DNA of 64,000 bases from Neckera pumila (taxonomy: Eukaryota; Streptophyta; Bryopsida; Hypnales; Neckeraceae), in the NCBI GenBank assembly GCA_963969595.1, contig OZ018411.1, positions 25,108,545 through 25,172,544 of the forward strand, written 5' to 3'. The notes beneath the pieces were generated by a model, which saw nothing but the letters and a program-made list of their open reading frames with translations, did not search any database and had not been told where the DNA came from. Every line of letters starts with the position of its first letter. Within the stretch, counting starts at the first letter, position 1. Made by a program: the position numbers and the translations under genes. Below are positions 45,549 through 57,005 of this stretch, piece after piece.

Positions 45549-48500
45549 TCAGGAACAAGCCGACTTGTCCGAGTAAAGAGCGCACAAGTTTGAAGTGCGT
45601 AGCCATACAACCCTGGCATGATCAGTCAGTGCCTCCCAAAGTATAGCTTCGAGCTTTTCGGTGGGCCATGGAGAGTTGTTGAAGCTAGTAGCATTCCTAT
45701 CAAGCCATGAGATCCAGATAACTGAGCCTCGGAACAGGGACCACATCGACGTACCTTTCTTCAACCTGCGAGGGAGTTTAGACCCTAGTACGCACTGCTG
45801 CCAGGTAAGGGCCAGCCAGTTGCCTGTGCTTGTAGGAATTTCCAAGGCAGAATACAAAATGGTAAGGGCAAAATTCCATGCATGACGAGTCTTCTCGCAG
45901 TGGTGGAATCTATGCAGGATGGTTTCTGCGACCCCCTCTTGGCAACTGATACAAGTGATTGAGATATTTGGTGCCGCAATTTGTCTCCAACTGTGGACTG
46001 CGACGGCGTGATGGTATACTGACCAAATGAACCCAACTTCCTTTTGGGGGCGGTACCTATTCCAAACCTCCCTCCACCTTGGGCGGTAATTGTTCCCCAT
46101 GATCTCATGCCATTTTGCTGAAATGGGCTTGAGGAGAGACGTTCTGTTGGTGAGCAACGAGCGCCCTAGCTTTGGGGTATGTGCGTGGAGAGGAGTGTTG
46201 GCCCCCCATGCCCATCGACCGAGATCAAAATGGAGGTCCGTTGTGATCCCTGCGTATAATGGTGGCCCAGTATTAGGAGTAAGAACTCGTACCCTCTTAA
46301 GCCAGTCATAGACGATCTGATCCTTGTGTGGCTCCAGTGTTTGATGGGGTCTCAGGATCGATGTAGTCTCACCAATTGTGTAGCTCACATGTCCCAGGGG
46401 AATTTCGAGAAAATCTGGACCATTATTGAGACGGGGTTTGAATCGGACAGTTGTGGCAACCACGATTGCCGGGAGAGGGTCGTTCTTGTTTACAAACACC
46501 CCCAGATACTCGTGGTTCCAAGTAACGAGCCGGCTTTTAGTAACGAGGAAGATCCATTTGGACGGAGTCGATCTTACCAAGTTTAGGTATGCTTGGGCCT
46601 CGTTCTAATGCAACCCATAGAGGGCGCGTGCTTGGTCCCACGTCATGGAATCAAGGATAGATTCATCCCATATGTGGTGGAATTTCCACATTCCGTTCTT
46701 CATAAGCTGAGCTGCTCTCTCCGTAGAAAAATCGTATGCCCCTCCAAGGAAGTGGGATGTCCACCACAGTGGAGATGTTAAGACTTCGTCACAATTGCTT
46801 GGTGGGACCGCAGTAGTGTGTTTGACTAGTAGCCTCCAAGCTTTGATAATGCGGTCCCATGCTCTCAAACCTTTGGCAGCTTTGAACTTGTGGAGAAAAA
46901 TCCACTATGACATAGCGGGCCATGTGCCTTTGGACTATGGCTGGATCTGGAGGATTAGAGTTTGTAGGTTGGTCGAGCCTGGTAACATGGCTTTAAGCAG
47001 CCACTTGACAGCCAAAGCATGAAGAGCTTCTTTTGGGTCTACTACGTTTAGGCCTCCCACATGTTTAGGAGCACAGCAATTGGACCAGTTTACCCTTGTT
47101 CTGCTACGGTTGCTTGAGCCTGACTATAGAAAGTCCCGGAGGGATGCTCGGATCCTTCTTATAATACTAAGTGAGCCTCCCCAAATACTAATGAAATACT
47201 AGAGCGTACTTAGTAGGACTGAATTGACGATCACTACACGGCCTGCTAATGAGAGATGGATACTTGTCCAGAATACAAGTTTCTTCCGACTTTTTGCAGC
47301 TAAAAACTCGTCTACATCCGTGACACTTAGGTATTATATACTTTTGGCACTGGAAAATGTATATTTTCAAATATTTTCAAAATTATTATATATTTTCCAG
47401 TGCCAAATGGAGTGCCAAGTAGTTTGGAAAGCTGCTGTTCCACCGCCCATGGACATTCGATTTGGTCAAGCCAGGAGGGTGCTGGGTTAGGTGAGATCCA
47501 ATACGCCAGGCTTTTGGACCAATTAATCCTTAATCCTGAAGCGGTTCCATAGCGCTCTATGAGCGCAATAAGTTTGTGGAAGAACCGTTCCTCACCCAGA
47601 AGCATAAAGTTAACATCATCCGCATATTGACTGATAATTTGTTCGCCTGACTCCTCTGGAAGCGTGATGCCAGCAAGTTCGCCCTCCCTCATCAGTTTCT
47701 TGGTTGCTATGTTCAGAGCCTCTCCTACAAATAGAAACAGATATGGGGCTAGGGGGCATCCCTGCCGAACCCCCCTAAGAACTGGAAAAGGTTGGGTATC
47801 AATGCCGTTTATATATACGGCAGCCTCAACATTGAGAAATAGACTCTTGACTATATGTACAAAATTTGGAGGAATTCCCACCGATTCTAAGATGTGAAAG
47901 AGGAAAGGAAGGTTCATAGTATCGTAAGCTTTTTTAAAGTCTAGTTTTAGCAGGATCATACTTTGATCAGATGCCTTGGCCCAATTGATGGTCTCATGCA
48001 ATAGCAGGATATTATCAAGTATGTACCTGGTTGGAATAAATGCTGATTGGTCCTGACTGATGATCTCCGCTAGCATTGGTTGCAGTCTGCGTTGCAGAGC
48101 TTTTGCTAGTATCTTGTAAGCTAAGTTCAGTAAGCTGATAGGGCGCCAGTTACCAAGTTCATCCCGGGGACCACCCTTGTGTAACAGTGCAATCGTACCC
48201 TTGTTCATCCCTTTTTGGGAGCGACCCTCGCGTAATGGCATCATGAATCATGGCAGTAAAATCTCCCCCAATCAGGTACCAGTACATCTTGTAGAATTCG
48301 ATGATGAAGCCGTCAGGACCGGGGCACTTGTTTGGCGCCATTGAGTCCACAGCAAGTTTCAATTCGGCTTCGGATATTGGCTGGTCAAGGGAGCCTTTGT
48401 CTTCCTGAGAGAGCAAATCTGGTAATAGGGTGATGAATTCATCTCTAGCCTCTTCTTGCTCCGATGAGTCAGGACCGGCAGAGTAAAGTTGACTGTAGAA

Positions 48501-49766
48501 ATTGGCACATGCCTGGCTTAGACCCGTATGATCCTCAATCAATGTACCCTTTGCATCTCTAAGTCCAGTAATGGCAGAGGATGAAGGCTTTTCTCTAACC
48601 GCTTTGAAGAATTCAGATGTAACAAGATCACCTCTAAGCTTCCAGCGGATGCGGGCACGTACTTTCTACCCCTTGACTTTGCGGGATTCGACTTCTTGAA
48701 GTCTCAGCCTGGCTTCTCCTTGACGATGTTGACTTACTGGGTCGTTTGGATCAGCTTGTAGACTTGCTGCGGCCGTGGAATGAAGGTTCCTAGCCTCCAT
48801 TTCTTCGCTTCTTAGCTCCTGAGATTTTCTCTTGCAGAAAGCCCGGTAAGCTTAAGAGACGGATTTCAACTTGGCAAAAAACATGGCAGTTAAAGCCGGC
48901 TTCCGCCAAGCTTGTTCTATCACCTGATAAGCCTCCTTAAGCCAACTGCCGTTCATCTTCCACTTGCTTGGCCTGCTTAGAGATGACACAAATTCCACTG
49001 TTGCTGATATAGGGGAATGATCAGACCAGCCGCTGTCACCACAAATTGTATAGCTTAGCAGTTTGCGTTGTGCCTGTCCTGCATCGTTTTTGAACAGATA
49101 CACTCTATCTAACCTTGCTAGAACCCGTTGCCCAGAGTCCCTGTAGTTGTCCCACGAAAATGGCAAGCTACCTGCGGAACGAGGGTTGTCTTCCACCCTA
49201 AGATGTCTTTTGAGATTGGTGAATATGGCGCGTTCAAGCGCTGGGAGCATTCTTCCACAGGGATTGGTCTTATCGTTGCGAGCTTTGACCATATTGAAGT
49301 CCCATGCGAGGATCCAGCGACAGCTCGGAGGGAGTTCTCTGATCAAGGTCTCCCATAGGTGACATCGTGACTGCGAATCATTCGGAGCATACACATTTAT
49401 GATGCCCACGTCACCACCCGGGAAGCCTTTGAAAACTGTCCACTGCGCGCGGTTGTCCTTGATAGTACCTGTTTGAGTAACCATGTGGGCCAGTTTGGGT
49501 GACACAAGTGTTATGATGCCTCCCTTGCCTGCACCGGGCCCATTGGGGTCATTGTTGTATCCAGGGCTAGCAGCTGCAGACCATGACGTCGCTCGATTCC
49601 ATAGGAGTTTGCCGAGGTTGACTGAGTCCTAATTTCGTAACTTGTGTTCTTGAATTAAGATCACATCTAGCTGGGGAATTGACTGAAGGTAGTTGCGGAG
49701 CGTAGCAATTGAGGCTTTATTGTTGAGACCTCGAACGTTGAAAGAAAGTAGTTGTAAAATTATCAT
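45549..49766 (-). pseudogene. LINE ORF2 (endonuclease and reverse transcriptase)
   Basis: The ATG at 49766 overlaps the ORF1 stop as TGATG. Endonuclease motifs: NVRGLN, QEH, INVYAPND, DFNMV, RLDRVY, SDHSPI. Reverse transcriptase motifs: LLHKGGPRDELGNWRPISLL, DQSAFIP, LLKLDFKKAYDT, RGVRQGCPLAPYLF, YADDVNFML (catalytic motif C). zf-RVT near the end: CISCQEGVAETILHRFHHC. Lesions include TAG 49629-49631, TAA 48852-48854, TAG 48666-48668, a frameshift near 48200, a 65-bp hairpin insertion (47343-47407) and further stops. The element's polymerase, now inactive. Confidence 0.88.
47343..47407. repeat. 65-bp inverted repeat inserted in LINE ORF2
   Basis: tttggcactggaaaatgtat pairs with tatattttccagtgccaaa around an AT-rich loop. 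It lies between the reverse-transcriptase thumb region (SKLLGTPFG) and its continuation (DVDEFLAAKSRKKLVFW). The frame differs on the two sides, consistent with an insertion. Confidence 0.7.
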
Positions 49767-52066
49767 CAAACATTGGATTGTGAGGACCTTGAAGCGGAAG
49801 CCTCTACGCTTTTGAAGGAGGAGGAAGATTTATAACCCCAGCTATCGAATCCTTCCGGAATTTTTGATAGAGAGAGTGTTGCCGATGGTGATCCAACTGT
49901 CTGGGCAGTAGCCCTAGCATTCCAAACCGAAGATGTCAGCTCTGCAGCCGGTGGGAATGCCGTAACATTTTGTTGCATCGGCGGAGATGGGAGAGGGGGA
50001 AGGACCTGGCTAGATTTGTTTCTGACCTCAGTCAAACGGCATCGGGCTTGATGCGCCATTGCGTTATCACGTTCTTCTTAGCGGTTCACAGGATTGGGAC
50101 GTCGAGTAGGCATTTGAGTTCTGCTTTGCCTCTTTGATCCGTCTCCTTGGGATTGGTGTACAAAGTTGATAGCACAAGGCATAAGAGGCACTTAAGATTT
50201 TTCCCTTGGACTGCCGGCCAATGTCTTAATGGGAAAGAATTGCTGGTTCTGCGCATCTTCAAACGCTTCTTCCTCTTGACCATTTGGTTCAAACTCCCCC
50301 ATCACTTGTGGAGATCTGCCAGGCGTTACAGCTTTTGACTACCCACTAGGGTTCTCTCCCATAATGCCGAGGAGTTTGAGGGTAATTTCAGCTGGTTCTA
50401 GTTGAACCAAGTTCGAACGGTGACTGCCTGGAAGGGAGAGTAGAGCACCTGAGGTTTGTGCACGCAATGAGGTGTTGTCATGAACTTGTGCATTCTCCTA
50501 CGCTGAGGATGATAAAAGCAAGGGCCAATCCGAGTTGGCTAGCTGAGGCGGGGATGAGTTAACAGCTACTGGGACCGAGATCCCTAGAACTTCTACATGC
50601 TCTTCTACGAGGTGTGCGATGTAGTGTTCAATCTCTGCCTCAAGTTCCATATTCACATCATCCTCTGGAGGCAAATCCTCAGAAACATCTGATATGTGGA
50701 CAGGGTTGTCGGAAGGTAAGAGAGGAGGAGGTAGGGGGAGTACTGAATCTCCAAGTGCAACTGTCTGGGCCGGAGGCTGAGAGGCTCAGGAGAGTGAGCT
50801 TCTTGTTTCCTGGGACAGTTGATTGAGGTAGTTGGAAGGTTCAAGGCTAGACATATTTCCCTCCGGGTCCATGGCCTGTTCAAGATCTCCTGAGGGATTT
50901 GGGAACTCACTAGGTAATTCTATCTCCATTGCTGTTGGTTCCGCTGAAGATGGCGAGCTCGATCCTTCTCTGGGAGATGTTGGACGACGTTTCTTAGGTT
51001 TGGAATTCTTTAGCCAAGCTCTGTGAGGTTTGTGTTCGACCATTGTGAATCCATCTTCCTCCAGCGAATTGACTTGTGCTGAGGGCGGCTGGAGCTTAGA
51101 TGTGACATTGGGCTAGTATTCTCGCCTTTGCTAATAGAATCGGCGAGGGCTTGAGTGGTACCTCTGTGGGGTCGTAACTCTGTTCCTGGGGGAAAGGCCA
51201 GCCGGAGGACGCAAGATACCCTGGCTAGGACACAACGACTCCTCATGAGACGCTCCAAGGCAATGTCGACACGGTATGGTTTAGACTTCATACTCCACTG
51301 TTACTTCAGAGAAATTGCCTGTTACATTGGCAACGGAGAATTTCAAAACATACCCGTTTGAAGGATCAAGCGCCACACAGTATCTTGGATCTCTGTGAAC
51401 CAAGGCTTCGGGATCTTCCTCCAATACGGACCCTACCGCATTCGCAATAGCCTTGGCGCCGTATTCGAGATACTCAATGGGCAAATTCTTTAGCGAGATC
51501 CAGCATGGGACTGCTAGGCCCTTTGGCTGATTCGGATTAAAAGCAGGAATCCAGCGTTGGAAGAACACCGTACTCTCTTGGAGCCGGCAGGGTGACAGAG
51601 CAATGACCTGTCTGACTAGCTCAAACGTACCTAATTTAATGAAATGAAAGCCACCACCTGCATCCCTATGCAGCATGATTCTGGCATTGATTTTTTTCTC
51701 TAATTCACTAATCCAAAGTTCGTGACATACCGTAGAGGGGGGAGCTTCAGCAAATCTAACGATGACAATGTGTTGCTTGAGGTAGGCCACTTCCTTCTTG
51801 AGCTCTACCATGTCAAAAGCGCTCGCAAGAACAACTACGTTGTTACGGATTAGAATCCCATTAGGGTTCCGGAAGGTGCCATCGGGACAAGTCGCGTCCT
51901 GTTCCTCTAACTGTTGTCCCAGCGATTCTCTCAACGTAGTACGGGTAAGTTCACCAGCTCCCACGCGCCGCCAGTTACCAGCAGGTCTGGGTTGTAGCCG
52001 AGGGGCCGACGCTGCAAAGTTGCTCGGTTCGTGTCGCAGGACGGAGGCATAGTCTGCCGCCAGCAT
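49766..52066 (-). pseudogene. LINE ORF1 (gag-like, DUF4283 and zinc knuckle)
   Basis: From ATG at 52066, with TAG upstream in frame. A DUF4283-type region (RNNVVVLASAFDM ... FHFIKLGTFELV ... WISLKNLPIEYL) is followed by a CX2CX4HX4C knuckle, CRHCLGASHEESLC, just past an in-frame TAA at 51281-51283, and a long Pro/Ser-rich tail. The same frame continues to TGA at 49766-49768 with about eight nonsense codons. The product would bind element RNA. Confidence 0.75.
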
Positions 52067-52357
52067 TTCTAACTAATTAGGTTTAGGGATAAGCTCGAGA
52101 AACTAGATTTGGATAAGTAAAGTTTTACGGGAAAACTATGTTTATCAATTGCACGCTTCCAGAATGAACGCAAAGCTAGATGATTCTCTTGAGCAAAGAC
52201 TAATCGATAGTGTATCGCTAAGATTCAGTACGAAGTTTTCCTACGGCCGCCATGCGGCGCTCCTGCTCTCACCATTGATCGTTCTCGTAGTTCACTTGAG
52301 GACTTTTTGAATCTAATGCCCATTAACCTAACCTAAGAAATTTTGTCAATTCAATGC

Positions 52358-52477
52358 CATTACATGAGATTCGGGGGTCTTAGAAGGCTGTGAGTTCCCC
52401 TGCTGTCTATTGCGTTCCCGCAGTCTGGGAACGCGCAGTAGCAGCTGGCTGACGTGGTCGAGCGACTGCCACGTCAC

Positions 52478-52508
<31 letters not shown>

Positions 52509-52529
52509 TTTGCTTGAAATGATATTTTG

Positions 52530-52563
<34 letters not shown>

Positions 52564-52667
52564 GAAAAAAAAAATTCTGACACACCCGTACCGGCGTTCA
52601 CTGGATCTGGGCAGATCAGGGAACAGGCCTGAAACAGCCCTCCGCGACCCCCAAATATCATCTAATG
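52358..52667. mobile_element. MITE, CATTAGATGA family, copy 2 (310 bp)
   Basis: Same TIRs and interior as 42888-43189 (gagttcccctgctgt; ctggctgacgtggtc; ctgacacacccgtaccggcg). It lies 50 bp beyond the LINE target site. The A and T runs differ in length between copies. Confidence 0.8.
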
Positions 52668-52885
52668 AGGGTGTTTTTTTGTGATGCATGGCAATTTTCA
52701 TTAATGGTGATTAATGGCATGAGATGATTGTTTCCATCCAAGAACACTCTGAAGGAAACACAAGTCAACCAAATTTTTTGATGAAGATTGTGTTCCCCAA
52801 ACTGTGGTGTCAAAAAAAGCTTGGAAAAAGTTATGTATTTCATCGTTCTATCAAACAAAAAGACACCTACATTGTAAGGAAATGA

Positions 52886-53468
52886 TTAACCCCTAAAGTC
52901 CCAAGGCCATTTTTCCATCAAAAATCACTCAATACTGCTACTTTGATTGTGTTCATCCAAGAAATAAAAAAAAATACTTTTTTTAGAATCTAACCGCAGG
53001 ATCTTGTACTACACTTTTTTTAGAGCATGTGGTAAAAATTTCATGATTTTTGACTGTACGGATTGAAAGATCAGCATTCAAAGTGAAAGAAAAAGTTTTT
53101 TTCAATGAGATGCTTTGATTGCCCGAAAAACAAGAAACTGTATAACTTTCACATCCTTAATCCAAACGGAATGAACCAAAGCTTCCTATTTAGACAAAAA
53201 AATAATCTATTAGAAAAAAATAAAAAAATAAAAAATTTCAAATTTATATGGATTTTTTTTGCTGCCTGGTCTCCCCTGTTTTGAGGTTATTGTAGCATAA
53301 CTTTTGCTCCCAGGCACCGATTGAAGTAAAAATTACATTCTCAAAAAGCTAATAAATTTTTCTACCTTATGGAAAAAACTCAAAAAGTTTCATAAAAAAT
53401 TGAGCTCATAGGAACCTGCCCAAAATCCATTTTGTCCCCTATAGGGACAATGGGACTTTAGGGGTTAT
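52886..53468. mobile_element. TTAA-flanked TIR element, copy d (575 bp)
   Basis: TTAA (52886-52889), then CCCCTAAAGTCCC at 52890; right end GGGACTTTAGGGG to 53464, followed by TTAT. The dyad TTGTCCCC / GGGACAA is at 53432-53450, so the orientation is as in copy b. About 350 bp shorter than copies a and b, hence internally deleted. Confidence 0.72.
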
Positions 53469-55058
53469 GCAGACAAATATTACCACAGCTTGATAAATGT
53501 AGCCTCAACTAGTAGTGGAAAAGACAATGACAATCTCTCCTTCTAATCTAAGAACTCGCTTATAGACTACAAGCTGGAGGTTTGCCAAGGATTAGACCAT
53601 GACCACATTGCCCGAGTAATCTTCTCAAACTTTGAAGATAGATGCTCCAATAGCAATATGTCTTGAGAACATAGAAAATAGATAGCATGCTTGGCCCTAG
53701 ACATTATTCATCACACAAACTTAACCATTAGACTTTGAATCAATCACAAATGCACCAAAGAAGGTCTTTCCAATCCAATTGGAAAAACTAAGCTATTTTC
53801 ATTCAATCAAGAGAAGTGACAAAATGCCATTTGGATTCCATCTTTTGAAATTGGTGAAATTTTCAAAAATTTCTTACTTGGTGCATTAAGCAAATCTATC
53901 GATATATTGCTACAACTTCTATTTGTGAGCCTCATATTTGATGCACTTTAGCAACATAGTTGGAGAAGATGTTCAAGAAGCAGATGAACTATATAAACAC
54001 AATGGATCTCTCAAAAGCCTCCTACAAAAGAGCCCTCCATGAGATGATGCTGTCCATGACCTTGAATTTTAAAAAATTGTGTCCCTACAAGATTTTTCTT
54101 GTGGTATTATGTACAAGTGGGAGCAATAGAGGGTTAGAGTTTAAGGATAGAAACAAGGGCAAACAATGTGATGTGGTGTAAAAATGTCCAATGCCATAAC
54201 ATCAAGCTAAACCTCTTAGTGCTACTCTATGCCCCATCACGATCTTCAAATCCTTGGTCTTACATACACTTACATATTCCTAGCAAACAACATACAACAA
54301 ACAAAGAACACATATATATAGATGGTGATTTCCATTCTTCAATAGAACTGTACACATGCTCTGTTAAATGAGATTCAACCATTCCAAATTGTCCTACTTA
54401 CAACCCAACACATTTACAATCCTTCAAAGTCTAAAAAAAACATTCAAAAATAACATTAGTAAATCCATTGTAGTGTATTTAATTGTCATACTGCTCTTGA
54501 AATTTGCGGATAATTTTCGCATAAAAGGATCCTACCTCACTCTAGCTTAAAACCATCCACCAATTTGCAAAGTCAAATACATGACATTGCACCACAAGAT
54601 TCTGTACTTTGGTACCTGCACTTTGGTGTAGATAGCTACCAGGATCAAACCTGAGAGGAAAGATGCTTAGTGCACACCACATCCCAACAAACAGGAGCCC
54701 CCTGCCATTGGAAACAAGGCGTGCTTGAGCCCCTTCCAAATGCTTCCAACAACTCTGAGGGCAAAAGCTACCCATCATCCAATAAATCATTCATGCCAGT
54801 ATCCTTTGATCCATTGATATTCCTTGAGCCTAGAACTAGGTTGCTTTCAGAGATGAGTGATGAGGATGTACAATATTTGGATTTTCTTGAGGACGAATTG
54901 GTAGAGGAGAATAGTGAGGCTAATCTCCTCTCTCAAACTACCAATGGAAACAATGGGAACTTGCCTTTGCCTTTGAATGATGAGGTCGTGGAACATTTGC
55001 ATTTCCATGAGGCCAAATTATTGACAAAGGAGAATAAAGAGGCTCCAAATGCTAATCT
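53469..55058. other. unassigned DNA with a weak ORF
   Basis: A frame over about 54670-55086 has an internal duplication (VQYLDFLEDELVEENSEANL resembles VVEHLHFHEAKLLTKENKEA), acidic and helix-rich. Its last codons fall in a CACTA-type end. I do not recognise it and do not call a gene. Confidence 0.35.
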
Positions 55059-55120
55059 CACTACAAGAAAATGGGCACATGTGTGACTGCAAATAATGAC
55101 TTCTTATCCAAAATGACTAA
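55059..55120. mobile_element. lone CACTA-type terminus
   Basis: CACTACAAGAAAATGGGCAC with following subterminal sequence is a typical CACTA end. I found no matching inverted end nearby. Confidence 0.5.
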
Positions 55121-55439
55121 AGAATGACTTGGGCTCCCTAATTGCACCAACTTAAGATGCTCCACAACATTTGAGTCATCTTGTAGTTACCAACACAACT
55201 TAGGGATGAGGCCGGAGTTCACGATGTCAAAGCTTCATCCGCTAGTTTTCGTTCACAAGGTTGTTGAATTGCTAACTTTGACTTAGTCAATTCTACTATG
55301 GAAGCCCAAGTCAAAGTAGAGTTAACTGCTATCATACATAGTGATTGTGCTTCACTGCAAGGTGATTACGTAATGAATTCCGAGGCACTGCAATCGAGTG
55401 ATTTGAAGTCATTCATCAGCGCTTTACAAAGTCATAGAA

Positions 55440-55800
55440 ATAAAAAAGCTTTTTCTTTCTCAGTCATTTTTTGTTATCTTTTTTCACTTTTTAATTTAAA
55501 AAAATAAATTAATCTTTTCTTTCTCTTGTTCTCTTTTTTCTTTTTTTGTGTATTTTTGTTTTTAATACTTCTTCACTTATCTATTTCATTAATTGTAATT
55601 TTCTTCAACTTATTCTTAGAAGAAATTTTTTTTCTCTCTTTCCAATATTTTTCTCTTTTAAGCTTTTTATCTTTTTTTTCCTTTTTGTAGTTTTTTTTCT
55701 CTTTTTATTTCCCTTTTGTCTTGTCTTCTTCATTTCTTTAAATCTTTTTTTATCTTTCTAATTTTTCTTACTTTTTTTTTACCTTTTTTAAAATTTAATC
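55440..55800. repeat. pyrimidine-rich low-complexity tract
   Basis: About 360 bp made almost only of T and C runs. Open frames here are composition artefacts. Confidence 0.85.
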
Positions 55801-55920
55801 TTTAAAATATATGTATGTACTTTCCTTTTCTTTGAAATCATGCATTCCCCGTGGTCTTTTTTTTGTTTTATTTGTGTATTTTGTTTTCTTAGTCAAGGTC
55901 AACTTCAAGGTTCATTTAAA

Positions 55921-56003
55921 CATTACAAGAGAATGGGGTGTTTTAAGTGAGTTTTTAAGTATAGCCATAGACATAAGATTCTAAATAATGACCTTTAAAG
56001 CAA
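55921..56003. mobile_element. half copy of the 21.6-kb CACTA foldback MITE
   Basis: cattacaagagaatggggtg and the following 60 bp match the left half of 21640-21789 and stop at its dyad centre (aatgaccttta). The second half is missing. Confidence 0.7.
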
Positions 56004-56481
56004 TTTTCAACAAAATTTGACTAGAAATACATGTTTGACTAGAAATACATGTTTGATTTTGGAAAAATAGTAAAAGAATTCAATAAAATTCAATGAAAAA
56101 AATAATTTTTCTTAACTTGAAGATTCTCCTTTTCAACCATTTCATCTTTAGGAAAAAAATTGTGTTCTTTGCACCTGCGCAAAGATAGTGCACTTTGAGC
56201 ACATGTGGAAGTTGGACAATTTTCTATTCTTAGAAAATCTCTTCATAGGCTTGTGCAACTTTAGTAGAAGTCCTTGTATTCCAATTTTGAACTTCAAATT
56301 TGTATTTTTGGATCAAAAATATTTAAAAAATAAAAAATAATTCAATGTTTAAAATTACTAAATGTACCCTCATTTGAAATTTCATGTAAAACTGACCTAT
56401 AACATAAAAGTTATGAGCAAAAAGACACATGTTCGAGGCCAAGAGGACAAAAAATTGGACAAGTACTTCTTGCAATCACCC
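56004..56481. mobile_element. repeat Y, copy 2 (inverted, partial)
   Basis: The right edge ends in acttcttgcaatcaccc (56481), the reverse of the GGGTGATT-type left end. 56155-56310 matches 27800-27950 in reverse (ccaacttccacatgtgctca). The other end is not clear. Confidence 0.55.
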
Positions 56482-56599
56482 TAATATGAAGACCAAGGAT
56501 CCACTCAACTCATCCAAGATGGAGTTGAGAATGGAAACGAAAAGTTTAAATAATTTAAATAAAAAGAGTTTAGAAATTACAGTTTTCACCTTTCTTAAT

Positions 56600-57005
56600 C
56601 TATAAATGCCCAAGGCTTTCCAAGTGTATTTTGACTATAAAAAACAAACATGGGCTTATAGTTATTACTAATGAATTATTTTATTTTATTTTTAAATCTA
56701 ACCGTATAAATGTTTAAAAAGCTTGTTATTAGTATGCACACCAATTTTGAGTACAACTTTGTATAGGAATGATTATAACAAAAGAAATGAGTATTTTTTA
56801 TTTTTAGTAGGTTGCCCCTCCCCTTAATGTTTCAAAAATTTGCATATAAAAGCTTTTGGGGATTGGAGGTAATATGAACAACTAAAAATAGTGTTAGTAC
56901 ACTAAAATGAGCTTTCAAAAACTTAATTTCACATGAAAAGCTATCAAATTCATTACACAATCCAGCTTGCAATTGTTGAAATGCAATTTTTTTTTATAAG
57001 TAGAA
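56600..57005. repeat. repeat X, right copy (inverted)
   Basis: Reverse match of 26381-26800; see that copy. X and Y keep their relative order but are only about 120 bp apart here. Confidence 0.65.

Larger units (their letters stand above)
45242..52308 (-). mobile_element. L1-type LINE retrotransposon, nearly full length, dead
   Basis: Bounded by a 12-bp target duplication TGAGGACTTTTT (45242-45253 and 52297-52308). On the minus strand the element runs from 52296 to a 20-base A tail (T run at 45249-45268). It carries ORF1 (DUF4283, CCHC) and ORF2 (APE endonuclease, reverse transcriptase, zf-RVT) in the order usual for plant L1 elements. Many nonsense codons, at least one frameshift and a 65-bp inverted-repeat insertion show it is inactive. 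The intact target duplication and tail suggest a complete, not 5'-truncated, insertion. Confidence 0.92.

Noticed and set aside
45785..46108. Additional frames on both strands within the LINE
   Set aside because: Overlap the zf-RVT-coding frame; shadows.
55546..55761. Phe/Leu-rich frame resembling a membrane protein
   Set aside because: Encoded by a T/C-rich low-complexity tract.
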